64,000 nucleotides of DNA from Methylovorus sp. MM2 (GTDB lineage: Bacteria > Pseudomonadota > Gammaproteobacteria > Burkholderiales > Methylophilaceae): positions 558,001 through 622,000 of the forward strand of contig NZ_LXUF01000001.1 in assembly GCF_001648895.1 (NCBI RefSeq). Direction: 5' to 3'. Under the pieces are notes generated by a model. That model saw nothing but the letters and a program-made list of their open reading frames with translations, did no database searches and was not told the origin of the DNA. Both the position numbers and the translations under genes were made by a program. Each line of letters opens with the position of its first letter. The first letter of the stretch is position 1. Shown in pieces: positions 45,652 to 55,678 of this stretch.

Positions 45652-46512
45652 TTACGTTTCAATATCTTCGGTAACTTCAGGTGCAGGCTCGACCAGTACG
45701 GAATGTAAGCGCCTACTATCAGCGCGCACTACTGTGAAATTGAAGCCATCAAAGCTGATCTCATCACCCCGTTTGGGCAAGTGGCCAAATTTGTTGACGA
45801 TCAAGCCGCCGATGGTGTCGAACTCTTCATCGCTAAATTCGGTATCCAGCGCCTCATTAAAATCGGCGATCTCAGTGAGTGCTTTGACGCGATAACGCCC
45901 ATGGCTATCGCGGATGATATTGTCCTCTGTCTCATCCAGATCGTATTCATCTTCAATATCACCGACGATCTGCTCGAGTACATCTTCGATTGTGACCATG
46001 CCAGCGACGCCACCGTATTCATCCACTACGATAGCGATATGGTTGCGGTTACTGCGGAATTCTTTCAGCAACACATTGAGACGTTTTGATTCGGGAATGA
46101 ATAAGGCAGGGCGCAGCATCTCGCGCGCATTAAAGTCATCGCTGGCATAGTAGCGCAGCATGTCTTTTGCCAGCAGTATGCCGATGATATGGTTCTTGTC
46201 TTCATCGATCACCGGAAAGCGTGAGTGAGCGGTTTCAATGACGAAAGGAATGAATTTCTCAGGTGGTGTGCTGATGTCGATCACATCCATTTGCGAGCGC
46301 GGGATCATGATATCGCGTACTTGCATCTCAGACACTTGCAATACGCCTTCGATCATTGCCAGACCATCTGCATCAAGCAGGTTGTTCTCGTATGCGGAAT
46401 GTAAAAGCTCGATGAGTTGTTCGCGGTCTTCTGGCTCGCGTAGTAAAAAGTGACTCAGGCGTTCAAGCCAATGTCGCTTCTCGGATATATTTTTCTTGTC
46501 GGCTTCAGCCAT
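45652..46512 (-). CDS. corC: HlyC/CorC family transporter-associated protein
   Basis: 286 residues without the DUF21 membrane domain: two CBS domains (MIPRSQMDVIDI and HIAIVVDEYGGVAGMVTIED regions) and a C-terminal CorC/HlyC domain (YRVKALTEIADFNEAL). E. coli CorC (YbeX) type, linked to magnesium/cobalt handling and to ribosome maturation. Overlaps ybeY by eight bases in the conserved phoH-ybeY-corC order. Confidence 0.93.
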   Translation of the reverse strand: MAEADKKNISEKRHWLERLSHFLLREPEDREQLIELLHSAYENNLLDADGLAMIEGVLQVSEMQVRDIMIPRSQMDVIDISTPPEKFIPFVIETAHSRFPVIDEDKNHIIGILLAKDMLRYYASDDFNAREMLRPALFIPESKRLNVLLKEFRSNRNHIAIVVDEYGGVAGMVTIEDVLEQIVGDIEDEYDLDETEDNIIRDSHGRYRVKALTEIADFNEALDTEFSDEEFDTIGGLIVNKFGHLPKRGDEISFDGFNFTVVRADSRRLHSVLVEPAPEVTEDIET

Positions 46513-46975
46513 GATGCTTGTTCTCAGTCCATTCCATTTTTTCTGTCAGGTACGGGTCAGGATATCCCAGTCTCGTGACAATTTCAGTTTCCAACGATTC
46601 CATCAGTTCAGCTTGAGGTTCCGTCTCGTGGTCATAACCATGTAAATGCAGTACGCCATGTACTGTCAAATGTGCAAAATGTGCATCCAGTGATTTGTGT
46701 TGTGCGGCAGCCTCACTGGCAACGACAGGTGCACATATAATGATATCGCCCATTAAATAGGGTTCTTCAGTCAGCGGGAAAGTCAGCACGTTGGTCGCGT
46801 AATCTTTTCCGCGATAATCACGATTCAGTGTGCGGCCTTCTTCTTCATCCACGATGCGTAATGCAATCTCGGTATCGATACGTAACGCCGTTCTCGCCCA
46901 TTTGCGAAATTGGGTCGCACTCGGTAACGGTTGAAAATTAGATGCGATCTGCACATCCATTGATAACTTAGGCAT
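46505..46975 (-). CDS. ybeY: endoribonuclease YbeY
   Basis: 156 residues; single-strand RNase needed for 16S rRNA 3' end maturation. The zinc motif is TVHGVLHLHGYDHETE (HxxxHxxxxxH). RDYRGKDYATNVLTFPL is the other family signature. Lies 11 bases after phoH. Confidence 0.96.
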   Translation of the reverse strand: MPKLSMDVQIASNFQPLPSATQFRKWARTALRIDTEIALRIVDEEEGRTLNRDYRGKDYATNVLTFPLTEEPYLMGDIIICAPVVASEAAAQHKSLDAHFAHLTVHGVLHLHGYDHETEPQAELMESLETEIVTRLGYPDPYLTEKMEWTENKHHG

Positions 46976-46986
46976 GGTCGTCCGCG

Positions 46987-47967
46987 CTAGATATTTTTTG
47001 AGGCGTGCGATGATGTTTCATTCGCATCCTTCTCACCATCATATTTTTCGTAGGCATTGATGATCTTTTGCACAAGTGGATGCCGTACGACATCCTCAGA
47101 GATAAAGTGGGTGAAAGCCAGACCGCGTACTTCTTTCAATATTTTTTGCGCTTCAATCAAGCCACTTTTCTGGCCGCGACCGAGGTCGATCTGTGTGACG
47201 TCACCCGTAATCACTGCTTTAGTGCCGAAGCCGATACGCGTGAGGAACATCTTCATCTGTTCGGGTGTTGTGTTCTGAGCTTCATCCAAAATGATGAAGC
47301 TTTGGTTCAATGTACGTCCTCGCATATAGGCGAGTGGCGCTACTTCTATCGCACCACGTTCGAACATCTTGTTGACCGAGTCATAGCCAGCCAAATCATA
47401 CAACGCGTCATAAAGCGGGCGCAGGTAAGGGTCGACTTTCTGCGAGAGATCACCCGGTAAGAAGCCGAGCCGCTCGCCAGCTTCTACAGCCGGGCGTACT
47501 AAAACGATTCTTTTCACGCGATCACGCGTCAATGCATCTACAGCACTGGCCACAGCCAAGTAGGTTTTTCCTGTGCCAGCCGGGCCAATACCGAATGTGA
47601 TATCAAAGTCTTGTATCTGTTGCAGATAGCTGACTTGCCTTGGTGTACGGCCATGTAGATCTTGACGGCGTGTCATCAATACAGGCATTGATGATGTCGC
47701 AACAGATTCTGGGCTCAAGCGATCAATCTCGACTAGCCCCAGTTGAATATCTTCTAAGCCTATTGGTTTTTTTGAGCGCGCATAGAAGTTCTCAATCAGT
47801 TGCGCAGCGAGCTGCATGTTCTGCTTTTCGCCAGAAAAACGGAAATGCGCGCCTCGCCTTGCAATACCGACATCAAGCGCGTCTTCGATCTGTTTGAGGT
47901 TCTCATCCAACGTGCCGCACAGGTTCGCTAAACGGACGTTATCTTCAGGCTGTAAGGTGATTTCCAT
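46987..47967 (-). CDS. ybeZ: PhoH family ATPase (YbeZ)
   Basis: 326 residues with Walker A GPAGTGKTYLA, LVRPAVEAGERLGFLPGD, the Walker B region FIILDEAQNTTPEQMKMFLT and ITGDVTQIDL. A predicted RNA helicase/ATPase that works with YbeY. It follows miaB by one base; operon miaB-phoH-ybeY-corC. Confidence 0.95.
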   Translation of the reverse strand: MEITLQPEDNVRLANLCGTLDENLKQIEDALDVGIARRGAHFRFSGEKQNMQLAAQLIENFYARSKKPIGLEDIQLGLVEIDRLSPESVATSSMPVLMTRRQDLHGRTPRQVSYLQQIQDFDITFGIGPAGTGKTYLAVASAVDALTRDRVKRIVLVRPAVEAGERLGFLPGDLSQKVDPYLRPLYDALYDLAGYDSVNKMFERGAIEVAPLAYMRGRTLNQSFIILDEAQNTTPEQMKMFLTRIGFGTKAVITGDVTQIDLGRGQKSGLIEAQKILKEVRGLAFTHFISEDVVRHPLVQKIINAYEKYDGEKDANETSSHASKNI

Positions 47968-47968
47968 G

Positions 47969-49330
47969 CTAATTGACCAATTCGCCGCGCAGACTATGGC
48001 TGCGAGCTTCGGTTATAGATACATCGATGAATTGACCAATCAGGTCATGGCTGCCAGCGAAATACACGATGCGGTTATTCTCTGTCCTGCCTGCTAGCTC
48101 GGCTTCGTCTTTGCGTGATACATGTTGTACTAGTACACGTTGCATGGAGCCCACCATTGCTTCGCTGATCGCTTTTACCTGCGCATCATTCACTGCCTGC
48201 AATCGTGCCAGACGTGCAGCTTTGGTATCTTCAGGCGTGTCGTCATTCAAATATGAAGCGGGCGTGCCGGGGCGTGGGCTATAAAGAAAGCTATAGCTCA
48301 AGTCGAAGCCGATATCATTTACCAGCTTCATGGTGGCTTCAAAGTCGGCATCTGTCTCACCGGGAAAGCCGACGATAAAGTCCGACGTGATCGACATATC
48401 CGGCCTGATCGCGCGAAGTTTACGGATCGTCGATTTATATTGCAGCACTGTATAGTTCCGCTTCATCGCCATCAGTACCCGATCAGAACCAGCCTGCACA
48501 GGTAAGTGCAAGTGGGAAACCAGCTTGGGGATGCGCGCAAAACAATCGATCAGCGCTGCGCTCATCTCATTCGGATGTGAAGTCGTAAAGCGGATGCGCT
48601 CTACTTCTGGAATCTCTGCGATATACTCGATCAGCAATGCAAGGTCTGCGTTCTCGCCAGTCGATGTCTCGCTACGATAAGCGTTCACGTTCTGACCTAG
48701 TAGCGTAATCTCTTTCACGCCTTGCGTAACCAGTTGTATGGCTTCTGTGAGGATGTCATCAAATGGGCGGGAAACTTCATCTCCACGCGTATATGGTACA
48801 ACGCAGAACGTGCAATATTTACTGCAGCCTTCCATAATCGATAAGAATGCGGCGGCACCTTCCACACGCGGTGGTGGTAAGTGATCGAACTTCTCAACTT
48901 CAGGGAAACTGATATCGACTTGCGATACACCTGTGCGTTGCTTGCTTTTGATCATATCTGGCAAGCGGTGCAGTGTTTGCGGGCCAAATACCACGTCTAC
49001 ATAAGGCGCACGCGCGACGATATTCGCGCCTTCTTGGCTGGCGACGCAACCTCCCACGCCGATCACAAGATTCGGGTTCTTTTCTTTTAGTGGGATGAAA
49101 CGGCCCAGATGGCTGAATACCTTGTCTTGCGCTTTTTCACGCACAGAGCAGGTATTGAGCAGAATGACATCTGCATCTTCCGGGTTTTCTGTTGCTTCCA
49201 TGCCTTCGGTAGCATGCAACATGTCTGCCATGCGTGACGAATCATATTCATTCATCTGGCAGCCGAAAGTTTTAATAAAGACTTTTTTCGGCGCGTTTTG
49301 CTTTGCGTTTTGTTTCTCTTGCGAACTCAT
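47969..49330 (-). CDS. miaB: tRNA-2-methylthio-N6-dimethylallyladenosine synthase
   Basis: 453 residues: N-terminal MTTase domain with [20 protein letters not shown] and GCVASQEG cysteines, radical-SAM [15 protein letters not shown], and a C-terminal TRAM domain ([19 protein letters not shown]). Adds methylthio to A37 of tRNAs. First gene of its operon. Confidence 0.97.
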   Translation of the reverse strand: MSSQEKQNAKQNAPKKVFIKTFGCQMNEYDSSRMADMLHATEGMEATENPEDADVILLNTCSVREKAQDKVFSHLGRFIPLKEKNPNLVIGVGGCVASQEGANIVARAPYVDVVFGPQTLHRLPDMIKSKQRTGVSQVDISFPEVEKFDHLPPPRVEGAAAFLSIMEGCSKYCTFCVVPYTRGDEVSRPFDDILTEAIQLVTQGVKEITLLGQNVNAYRSETSTGENADLALLIEYIAEIPEVERIRFTTSHPNEMSAALIDCFARIPKLVSHLHLPVQAGSDRVLMAMKRNYTVLQYKSTIRKLRAIRPDMSITSDFIVGFPGETDADFEATMKLVNDIGFDLSYSFLYSPRPGTPASYLNDDTPEDTKAARLARLQAVNDAQVKAISEAMVGSMQRVLVQHVSRKDEAELAGRTENNRIVYFAGSHDLIGQFIDVSITEARSHSLRGELVN

Positions 49331-49536
49331 GGCGTAAGAAAAACGGCAGTTTGTGTGTTTGGTAAAGTGTATGAAGGGTGCAAAATATCTTAAAAAAACA
49401 GTATGCTAAGGGTGAATTGTAGCGTATTCCACTTTGAAATCAAAACGACACCATTAAAATCTCAAATCATCACTTCTTCATTGCAAACCCAATGGTGTGA
49501 TTGTCGTTATCTATAAAGCTGTAAATCAAGGGTAAA

Positions 49537-50940
49537 ATGATGCCCATGCATGCACTCCCAATCTTCATGAGTTTACAAGGTCGCCGTTGTGTCGTCGTCG
49601 GCGGCGGGGATGTGGCTACGCGCAAAGTCACCATGTTGTTAAAAGCTGAAGCTGCGGTTGATATAGTGAGCCCTGAATTGTGTGCTGAACTTGCAGAGTT
49701 GGAGAGCCAGCAGAAGCTCTCGCATATTCCAGCATTATTCTCGCCGGAGCACTTAGATGGCGCTGTGATCGTGATTGCTGCGACTGATGATGAGGCAACC
49801 AATATTGCTGTATCTGTAGCCGCTAAAGCGCGCAATATCCCGGTGAATGTCGTCGATGCTCCGGCACTTTGTACTTTCACCACGGCAGCCATTGTTGATC
49901 GCTCACCTATTGTGATCGCGATTTCGAGTAGCAATGCATCGCCTGTTTTGGCGCGGTTGATACGTACCAGAATCGAAACAATGATTCCCTCGACTTATGG
50001 GCGCTTGGCAGCACTGGCTGCAGACTTCCGTGACCGGGTAAAGCAACGTTTTTTAACTACGCAGCAACGCCGTATCTTTTGGGAAGATGTCCTGCAAGGG
50101 CCGATCGCTGAACAAGTGCTTTCCGGACAGGAGCCTGCTGCCAGATTGGCATTGGAAAAACTGCTTGAGCATGAGTCGCCAATGCAGAACAAAGGCGAGG
50201 TGTATCTCGTCGGGGGCGGCCCGGGTGATCCTGATCTGCTAACTTTTCGTGCGCTGCGACTGATGCAGCAGGCGGATGTTGCGATTTACGATAAATTGGT
50301 CAGTAAAGAAGTGTTGAATCTCGTGCGACGCGATGCCGAGATGATCTATGTCGGCAAGGCACGTGATCAGCATACCTTGCCGCAAGATGAAATCAACCAA
50401 CTGCTGCTCAGGCTGGCGAAAGAAGGCAAACGTGTGTTGCGGCTAAAAGGTGGCGACCCTTTCATTTTTGGCCGTGGTGGTGAAGAGATAGAAACCCTGA
50501 TGGAGCACGGCGTTCCATTTCAAGTTGTCCCCGGTATTACCGCGGCGACAGGTGTTTCGAGCTATGCGGGCATCCCGCTCACGCATCGTGATTATGCACA
50601 ATCATGCATATTTACCACGGGACACTTAAAAGACGGTACGGTTGATCTTGATTGGCCAGCCTTGGTGCGCCCTAAACAGACGGTTGTTATTTATATGGGG
50701 TTGGTAGGTATTGAACAGATATGCCAGCAACTCATCGCGCATGGATTATCGCCCGACATGCCTGCGGCGGTGGTGCAACAAGGTACGACATCCAAGCAGC
50801 GTGTGGTCGTGGCTGATTTGGCGACTTTGGCTGAAAAAGTCGGTCAAGCGGAAATGAAGCCACCTTGTTTAACGATTGTCGGTGAGGTCGTGAAACTGCG
50901 TGAAAAGCTGGCGTGGTTCGATCCTGATAAATCCAACTAA
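49537..50940 (+). CDS. cysG: siroheme synthase CysG
   Basis: 467 residues, trifunctional: N-terminal precorrin-2 dehydrogenase/ferrochelatase (VVGGGDVATRKVTMLLKA) and C-terminal uroporphyrinogen-III methyltransferase (VYLVGGGPGDPDLLT, LKGGDPFIFGRGGEE). Siroheme serves sulfite and nitrite reductase, linking it to the sulfur genes at 10-23 kb although it is far away. AAGGG precedes the ATG; 200 bases upstream are AT-rich with no recognised motif. Confidence 0.97.
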   Translation: MMPMHALPIFMSLQGRRCVVVGGGDVATRKVTMLLKAEAAVDIVSPELCAELAELESQQKLSHIPALFSPEHLDGAVIVIAATDDEATNIAVSVAAKARNIPVNVVDAPALCTFTTAAIVDRSPIVIAISSSNASPVLARLIRTRIETMIPSTYGRLAALAADFRDRVKQRFLTTQQRRIFWEDVLQGPIAEQVLSGQEPAARLALEKLLEHESPMQNKGEVYLVGGGPGDPDLLTFRALRLMQQADVAIYDKLVSKEVLNLVRRDAEMIYVGKARDQHTLPQDEINQLLLRLAKEGKRVLRLKGGDPFIFGRGGEEIETLMEHGVPFQVVPGITAATGVSSYAGIPLTHRDYAQSCIFTTGHLKDGTVDLDWPALVRPKQTVVIYMGLVGIEQICQQLIAHGLSPDMPAAVVQQGTTSKQRVVVADLATLAEKVGQAEMKPPCLTIVGEVVKLREKLAWFDPDKSN

Positions 50941-50962
50941 CCCCAGCTTAAAGACTCATCGA

Positions 50963-52276
50963 TTAGTTAACCATATGGATAGGCAGGGTGAGTCTTGCCT
51001 CAAGGCCGCCTTCAGGGCGGTTGAGCAAGGTAAGCTCACCTTTGTGCAGTTTTGCGATGCGGCTTGCGATTGCCAAACCAAGTCCGCTGCCACCTTCATT
51101 ACCACGCGCGGTATCCATTCTTTCAAAAGGCCGCAAAAGCCTGGCCATTTGTGCGGCTGGAATTCCCGGGCCTTTATCCAATACGCTTAATATGATCGAA
51201 CCTGCCGTGATGACCGTCGTCACCGTGACTTCATTACGGCTATAGGCAAAAGCGTTATCGATCAGGTTATTCAGCAGTCGCTGAATCGCCAATGGGCGCA
51301 ATGGAACAAGATGGGTAGGGGAGAGTTTGAGCACAAGGTTACGGCCCGCGCGGATATGGCGGTCATAGATCGATTTAAGTAGCGAGTTGATATCGATCAT
51401 CTGTGTTGGCTCACCTTCTATGCCACGTACAAAATCCAGGAACTGGTGGATGATGTTATCCATATCGCTGATATCTTGCACCATGCCTGCTTTCAGGCTG
51501 CCGCTTTCTTCATCCGGCAACATCTCGACAGATAGCCTCAAGCGGGCGAGTGGTGTGCGTATATCGTGTGAGATGCCTGCTAGCAGTAGTGTGCGTTCAG
51601 CATCTAGTCGTGCCAAGGCTTCAGACATCTCATTGAATGCGTGGCTCACCTCGCGTAACTCATCCAGACCTTCTTCTACCAACCTCGGGGGGTGTTCGCC
51701 TTGACGTAAGCGGTTTGCAGCCTTGACTAGCAAGCTTAATGGCCGGTTAATACGCTCTGCAATCAGGAATGCGCCCAGTAGTGCCAGTGAAATGACCAAT
51801 GCGCCCCAGCCCAGCCACTGCCACGGCACTGCACGCTCCGCTTGGACGCGTGGGATGACGACCCAAAAGTCATCTTGCCCAATGCTAAAACTGACCCATA
51901 GGCCCGGTATGCCGAAGTGGTTGACCGTTACGATTGTTTCTTTGCCCAAACGATTGTGCACTTTTTCGACGACTAGCCTAATGAACGGGTCTTTGGGGAG
52001 CGGTTCTATCTCTTCGAGTAGGTCTGCGCTGTAAATGCGCACGCCTTCCGTGCCTGATAGCTCAGTCAACAGCGCCATACGGCGGTCGGCGTGAGATGCT
52101 AAGAGTGCTGCTTTGGTGTAATTGACGACGGTGATGGCTTGAACGGCTGCGGCAACAGCGCGGGGTTCACGTTCGAAATACTCGAATATGCGGAGCGCAG
52201 CGAATTGGCCGATAGCCATCAGAATGGCAATCAGAACCATTGCCCTTGCTAGCAATGTGCGGGGAAACAATCTCAC
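50963..52276 (-). CDS. EnvZ-type sensor histidine kinase
   Basis: 437 residues: two membrane segments (about 9-28 and 156-176) around a periplasmic domain, HAMP, a HisKA helix with the phosphorylated His in GISHDIRTPLARLRL, and an ATPase domain with DNAFAYS (N box), LDKGPGIP and GGSGLGLAIASRI. EnvZ-like by order and length. The likely start is GTG 52276. Follows its regulator gene by 49 bases. Confidence 0.93.
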   Translation of the reverse strand: MRLFPRTLLARAMVLIAILMAIGQFAALRIFEYFEREPRAVAAAVQAITVVNYTKAALLASHADRRMALLTELSGTEGVRIYSADLLEEIEPLPKDPFIRLVVEKVHNRLGKETIVTVNHFGIPGLWVSFSIGQDDFWVVIPRVQAERAVPWQWLGWGALVISLALLGAFLIAERINRPLSLLVKAANRLRQGEHPPRLVEEGLDELREVSHAFNEMSEALARLDAERTLLLAGISHDIRTPLARLRLSVEMLPDEESGSLKAGMVQDISDMDNIIHQFLDFVRGIEGEPTQMIDINSLLKSIYDRHIRAGRNLVLKLSPTHLVPLRPLAIQRLLNNLIDNAFAYSRNEVTVTTVITAGSIILSVLDKGPGIPAAQMARLLRPFERMDTARGNEGGSGLGLAIASRIAKLHKGELTLLNRPEGGLEARLTLPIHMVN

Positions 52277-52325
52277 TACTAGCTCGCTTTACGGGGTGAA
52301 GTGTTGTGGTCGGTCGCCACCGTAT

Positions 52326-53054
52326 CTAGTTCTTGACGCTTTCGCCATCAGGAATAAATACATAGCCGAACCCCCACATCGTTTGCAGGTAGCGTGGATG
52401 TGCCGGATCAGCCTCAATGAGGCGTCTCAAGCGCGATACCTGCACATCAATACTGCGGTCAAACACATCCAGCTCGCGCCCACGGGCAAGCTGCATGAGC
52501 CTGTCGCGTGATAAAGGCTGGCGCGGATGATCTACGAATACTTTTAATAGCGCATATTCGCCGCTGGTGATCGTAATGCTTTCACCATTCTTGGTCAGGG
52601 TGCGGGTCGATAAATCAAATACTAGATCACCAAATGTGATGATCTCTTCTTCACGTGAAGGCGAACCTGGCACAACACGTTCCTGGCGGCGCATGATCGC
52701 GTTGATTCTCGCCAAGAGTTCGCGTGGGTTGAATGGTTTTGGCAGGTAATCATCCGCGCCCATCTCGAGCCCGATGATTCTATCGACTTCATCGCCGCGC
52801 GCAGTCAGCATGATGATAGGCATCGCATTGCCTGCTGCGCGTAACCTGCGACAGATGGCTAGACCATCTTCTCCTGGCAGCATCAAATCCAACACTAAAA
52901 GGTCAACGTGTTCTTGCGCCAAAGCGGTGTTCATTTCAGCGGAGTCTGATGCAGTACGGACGTTAAAGCCCTGCTCTCCAAGGTAGCGCTGCAGCAATTC
53001 GCGCATTCTGAGATCATCATCTACCATTAATATTTTTTTTGCTGGTTCTTGCAT
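52326..53054 (-). CDS. ompR: OmpR-type response regulator
   Basis: 242 residues: receiver domain with MVDDDLRMRELLQRYL acidic pocket, phospho-Asp in LVLDLMLPGEDGL, conserved Lys in YLPKPFNPREL, and a winged-helix DNA-binding domain with LTSGEYALL-like ITSGEYALLKVFVDHP and SRLRRLIEADPAHPRYLQT. Partner of the kinase downstream. Its target genes cannot be told from the window. Confidence 0.94.
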   Translation of the reverse strand: MQEPAKKILMVDDDLRMRELLQRYLGEQGFNVRTASDSAEMNTALAQEHVDLLVLDLMLPGEDGLAICRRLRAAGNAMPIIMLTARGDEVDRIIGLEMGADDYLPKPFNPRELLARINAIMRRQERVVPGSPSREEEIITFGDLVFDLSTRTLTKNGESITITSGEYALLKVFVDHPRQPLSRDRLMQLARGRELDVFDRSIDVQVSRLRRLIEADPAHPRYLQTMWGFGYVFIPDGESVKN

Positions 53055-53343
53055 ATCGTTCTTTATTCTAAGTGCTTAGATTTAAGTGCCGAGAGATTAA
53101 AAGTTAAATGTTTACAAAGAGTAACTAATTCTCACAAATTATTCCATATACATTATACGGTTAGATTCCTGTAATGGAACTATATATTATTTCGTTACAA
53201 TTTATTACAAACACGTATTTTTATGAAACATTCGATTTACATTCATGCGTCATCATTGCGCCTCCCACACTATGGATTTAGTTGGTAAGTATAGGGCGCG
53301 ACGTATAAAAGACCTTAGCTTGCTAACAGTATCATAATCATTT
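53055..53343. promoter_or_regulatory. divergent control region ompR / EF-hand gene
   Basis: 289 bases, AT-rich. A perfect 12-base palindrome CTAAGTGCTTAG lies at 53068-53079, 14 bases upstream of the ompR start, and a further AAGTGC follows at 53084-53089, so an operator is possible. No ORF or structured RNA seen. Confidence 0.35.
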
Positions 53344-53937
53344 ATGCAAGCAGCAAAAATGAAGGTCATGACATTGAAGAGAGGGGCATTTTCTACCTCT
53401 TTTCAGCAGCGTACATTCCTGACGGTCTGTACGCTTTTGGCATTCAACGCACCTCTGTTGGCGGCACCTGATGATGTTTCTGTAGCTAAGCCTGTGGATG
53501 CGGCGGGCGCTCAATCATCCTCTTCAGGCAAACCATTGAAGTCTCTCATTAGTATTGAGGAGAGCATCAAGCTGCGTAATGACATCAATGAATACTCACG
53601 TACAGTAGACCCCGCGCATGTGCAGATCGAAGAACGTCGGCGCGTCATGCATCAGCGGTTGCAGAAACGTTTTCAGCAGGCCGATATCGATAATAGCAAA
53701 TCGATATCGCGTGATGAGGCGGCACTTTATATGCCGCAGATCGCCCGTCATTTTGATTCTATCGATACCAACGATGATGGCGTGATCACATTGGATGAGC
53801 TTGAGGCTTTGCAAGTGAGGATTCTAGAACGTCAGCGTAACGATGCTGAGCGAAAAGTACTGGAAGATCTTGAGCCTGCACCAAAACCCAATGAGACAGT
53901 AGAGAAGTCCGCCCCTGCCAGCAAAAAACGTCCTTAA
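53344..53937 (+). CDS. exported EF-hand calcium-binding protein
   Basis: 197 residues. A signal peptide or anchor at about 20-40 (TFLTVCTLLAFNAPLLAA). Two EF-hand loops: DIDNSKSISRDE (about 118-129) and DTNDDGVITLDE (about 140-151), each with Asp/Asn/Ser at 1-3-5 and Glu at 12, so both should bind calcium. The rest is charged and helical. No enzyme motif. The start could be any of three nearby ATGs. Confidence 0.85.
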   Translation: MQAAKMKVMTLKRGAFSTSFQQRTFLTVCTLLAFNAPLLAAPDDVSVAKPVDAAGAQSSSSGKPLKSLISIEESIKLRNDINEYSRTVDPAHVQIEERRRVMHQRLQKRFQQADIDNSKSISRDEAALYMPQIARHFDSIDTNDDGVITLDELEALQVRILERQRNDAERKVLEDLEPAPKPNETVEKSAPASKKRP

Positions 53938-53965
53938 ATTCGTTTTTTTGCCATTCTTCTAACAA

Positions 53966-55615
53966 TCACATATTGATGTAATTCGGTCCACCGCCGCCTT
54001 CAGGTGGCTGCCATACAATATTCTGTGTTGGGTCTTTGATATCACAAGCTTTGCAATGGATGCAATTGGGCGCATTGATCTGCAAATGCTCCTCTCCCGC
54101 AGCACCAATAATCTCATAAACCCCTGCCGGGCAATAACGTTGTTCCGGAGCATCATATAAGGCCAAGTTGATCCTGACCGGCACGCTGCCATCTTTCAAA
54201 CGCAAATGGCAAGGTTGATCTTCTTCATGCTGTACGTTTGAAAGATAGATAGAAGATAGGCGATCAAAGGTAATCTTGTTGTCTGGCTTGGGGTATGCGA
54301 TTTTCTCGACTGAGGTGATGGGCTTCAGTGATTCATTATCTGCTTTGCCATGTTTGATCGTCCACGGTGTACGCAAGCCCAGACTGCCCAGCCACATTTC
54401 AAAGCCGCCATATACGCTACCGAATATATTGCCGAATTTCGAGAGTGCAGGTTTTACATTGCGTACTTTATCTAAATCTTGCCAGATCCACGACGCGCGC
54501 AGTTTTTCAGGGTAGCTCACCAGTTCATCATGAGATCGATTGGCTGAGATGGCCTCGAATACGGATTCCGCTGCCAGCATGCCGGATTTCATCGCATTAT
54601 GGCTGCCCTTGATGCGCGGTACATTGACAAGTCCGGCAGAGCAACCGATCAATACCCCGCCGGGGAATGTCAGTTTGGGCAGTGATTGCAGTCCGCCTTC
54701 GTTGATCGTGCGTGCACCATAAGAAAGGCGTTTCGCATTTTCGAGCATAGGCGCGATCTTGGGATGCGTCTTGAAGCGCTGAAACTCTTCAAATGGACTG
54801 AGGTAAGGATTTTCATAATTGAGGTGTACGACAAAACCGACCGCAACGACATTGTCTTCCAGATGGTAGATGAATGAACCGCCACCTGTTGTTGCATCCA
54901 AAGGCCAGCCTTGAGAATGTATGATGCGACCAGTTTTATGATGCTCTGGCGAGACTTGCCAAAGCTCTTTAAAACCAAGGCCATATTTCTGTGGTTCTGC
55001 ATTTGCACGTAGATCAAACCGGCTTTCAAGTTTGCGGGTCAGTGAGCCGCGTGTGCCTTCAGCGATCAATGTGTAATTGGCATGGAGCTCCATGCCTAAG
55101 GCAAAGCCGGATTTTTCGCTGCCGTCACGTGCTAAGCCCATATCGCCAGTGACAATGCCTTTAACCGCGCCATTGTCATCGTATAAAAGGTCAAAACCGC
55201 TAAACCCCGGGTATATCTCTACCCCTAATGCTTCAGCTTGCTCACCTAACCAGCGGCATAGATTGCCAAGGCTGATGATGTAATTGCCTTGATTGCTCAT
55301 GAGCGGCGGCATCAGGAATTCAGGGATATGCCAGCTCTTTTTTTCTCCAAGTACAAGAAAATGATCTTCTGTCACTTGATTGCTGAGTGGCGCGCCTAAC
55401 GATTTCCAGTCGGGTATCAGTTCATTTAAAGCGATGGGGTCGATCACTGCACCAGATAATATATGCGCGCCAACTTCGCTGCCTTTTTCAAGGATGCAGA
55501 TACTGATCTCCTTACCTGCTTCAAGGGCGAGCTGCTTCAGCTTGATCGCAGCAGATAACCCCGCTGGGCCAGCGCCGACAATCAGTACGTCATAATTCAT
55601 CACATCACGTTGCAT
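53966..55615 (-). CDS. electron transfer flavoprotein-ubiquinone oxidoreductase
   Basis: 549 residues. Passes electrons from ETF to ubiquinone. FAD-binding IVGAGPAGLSAAIKLKQ at the N-terminus, a quinone-binding membrane-facing middle part, and a C-terminal 4Fe-4S ferredoxin-like domain with CIHCKACDIKDPTQNIVWQ. Partner of etfBA 1.1 kb away on the other strand. Starts at ATG 55615 or 55600. Confidence 0.96.
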   Translation of the reverse strand: MQRDVMNYDVLIVGAGPAGLSAAIKLKQLALEAGKEISICILEKGSEVGAHILSGAVIDPIALNELIPDWKSLGAPLSNQVTEDHFLVLGEKKSWHIPEFLMPPLMSNQGNYIISLGNLCRWLGEQAEALGVEIYPGFSGFDLLYDDNGAVKGIVTGDMGLARDGSEKSGFALGMELHANYTLIAEGTRGSLTRKLESRFDLRANAEPQKYGLGFKELWQVSPEHHKTGRIIHSQGWPLDATTGGGSFIYHLEDNVVAVGFVVHLNYENPYLSPFEEFQRFKTHPKIAPMLENAKRLSYGARTINEGGLQSLPKLTFPGGVLIGCSAGLVNVPRIKGSHNAMKSGMLAAESVFEAISANRSHDELVSYPEKLRASWIWQDLDKVRNVKPALSKFGNIFGSVYGGFEMWLGSLGLRTPWTIKHGKADNESLKPITSVEKIAYPKPDNKITFDRLSSIYLSNVQHEEDQPCHLRLKDGSVPVRINLALYDAPEQRYCPAGVYEIIGAAGEEHLQINAPNCIHCKACDIKDPTQNIVWQPPEGGGGPNYINM

Positions 55616-55678
55616 GGTCGTTTCTTTATCGTCTTATTTAATAGTGCGCTTTAATATTTTTTTACCTGATCTCAACAC

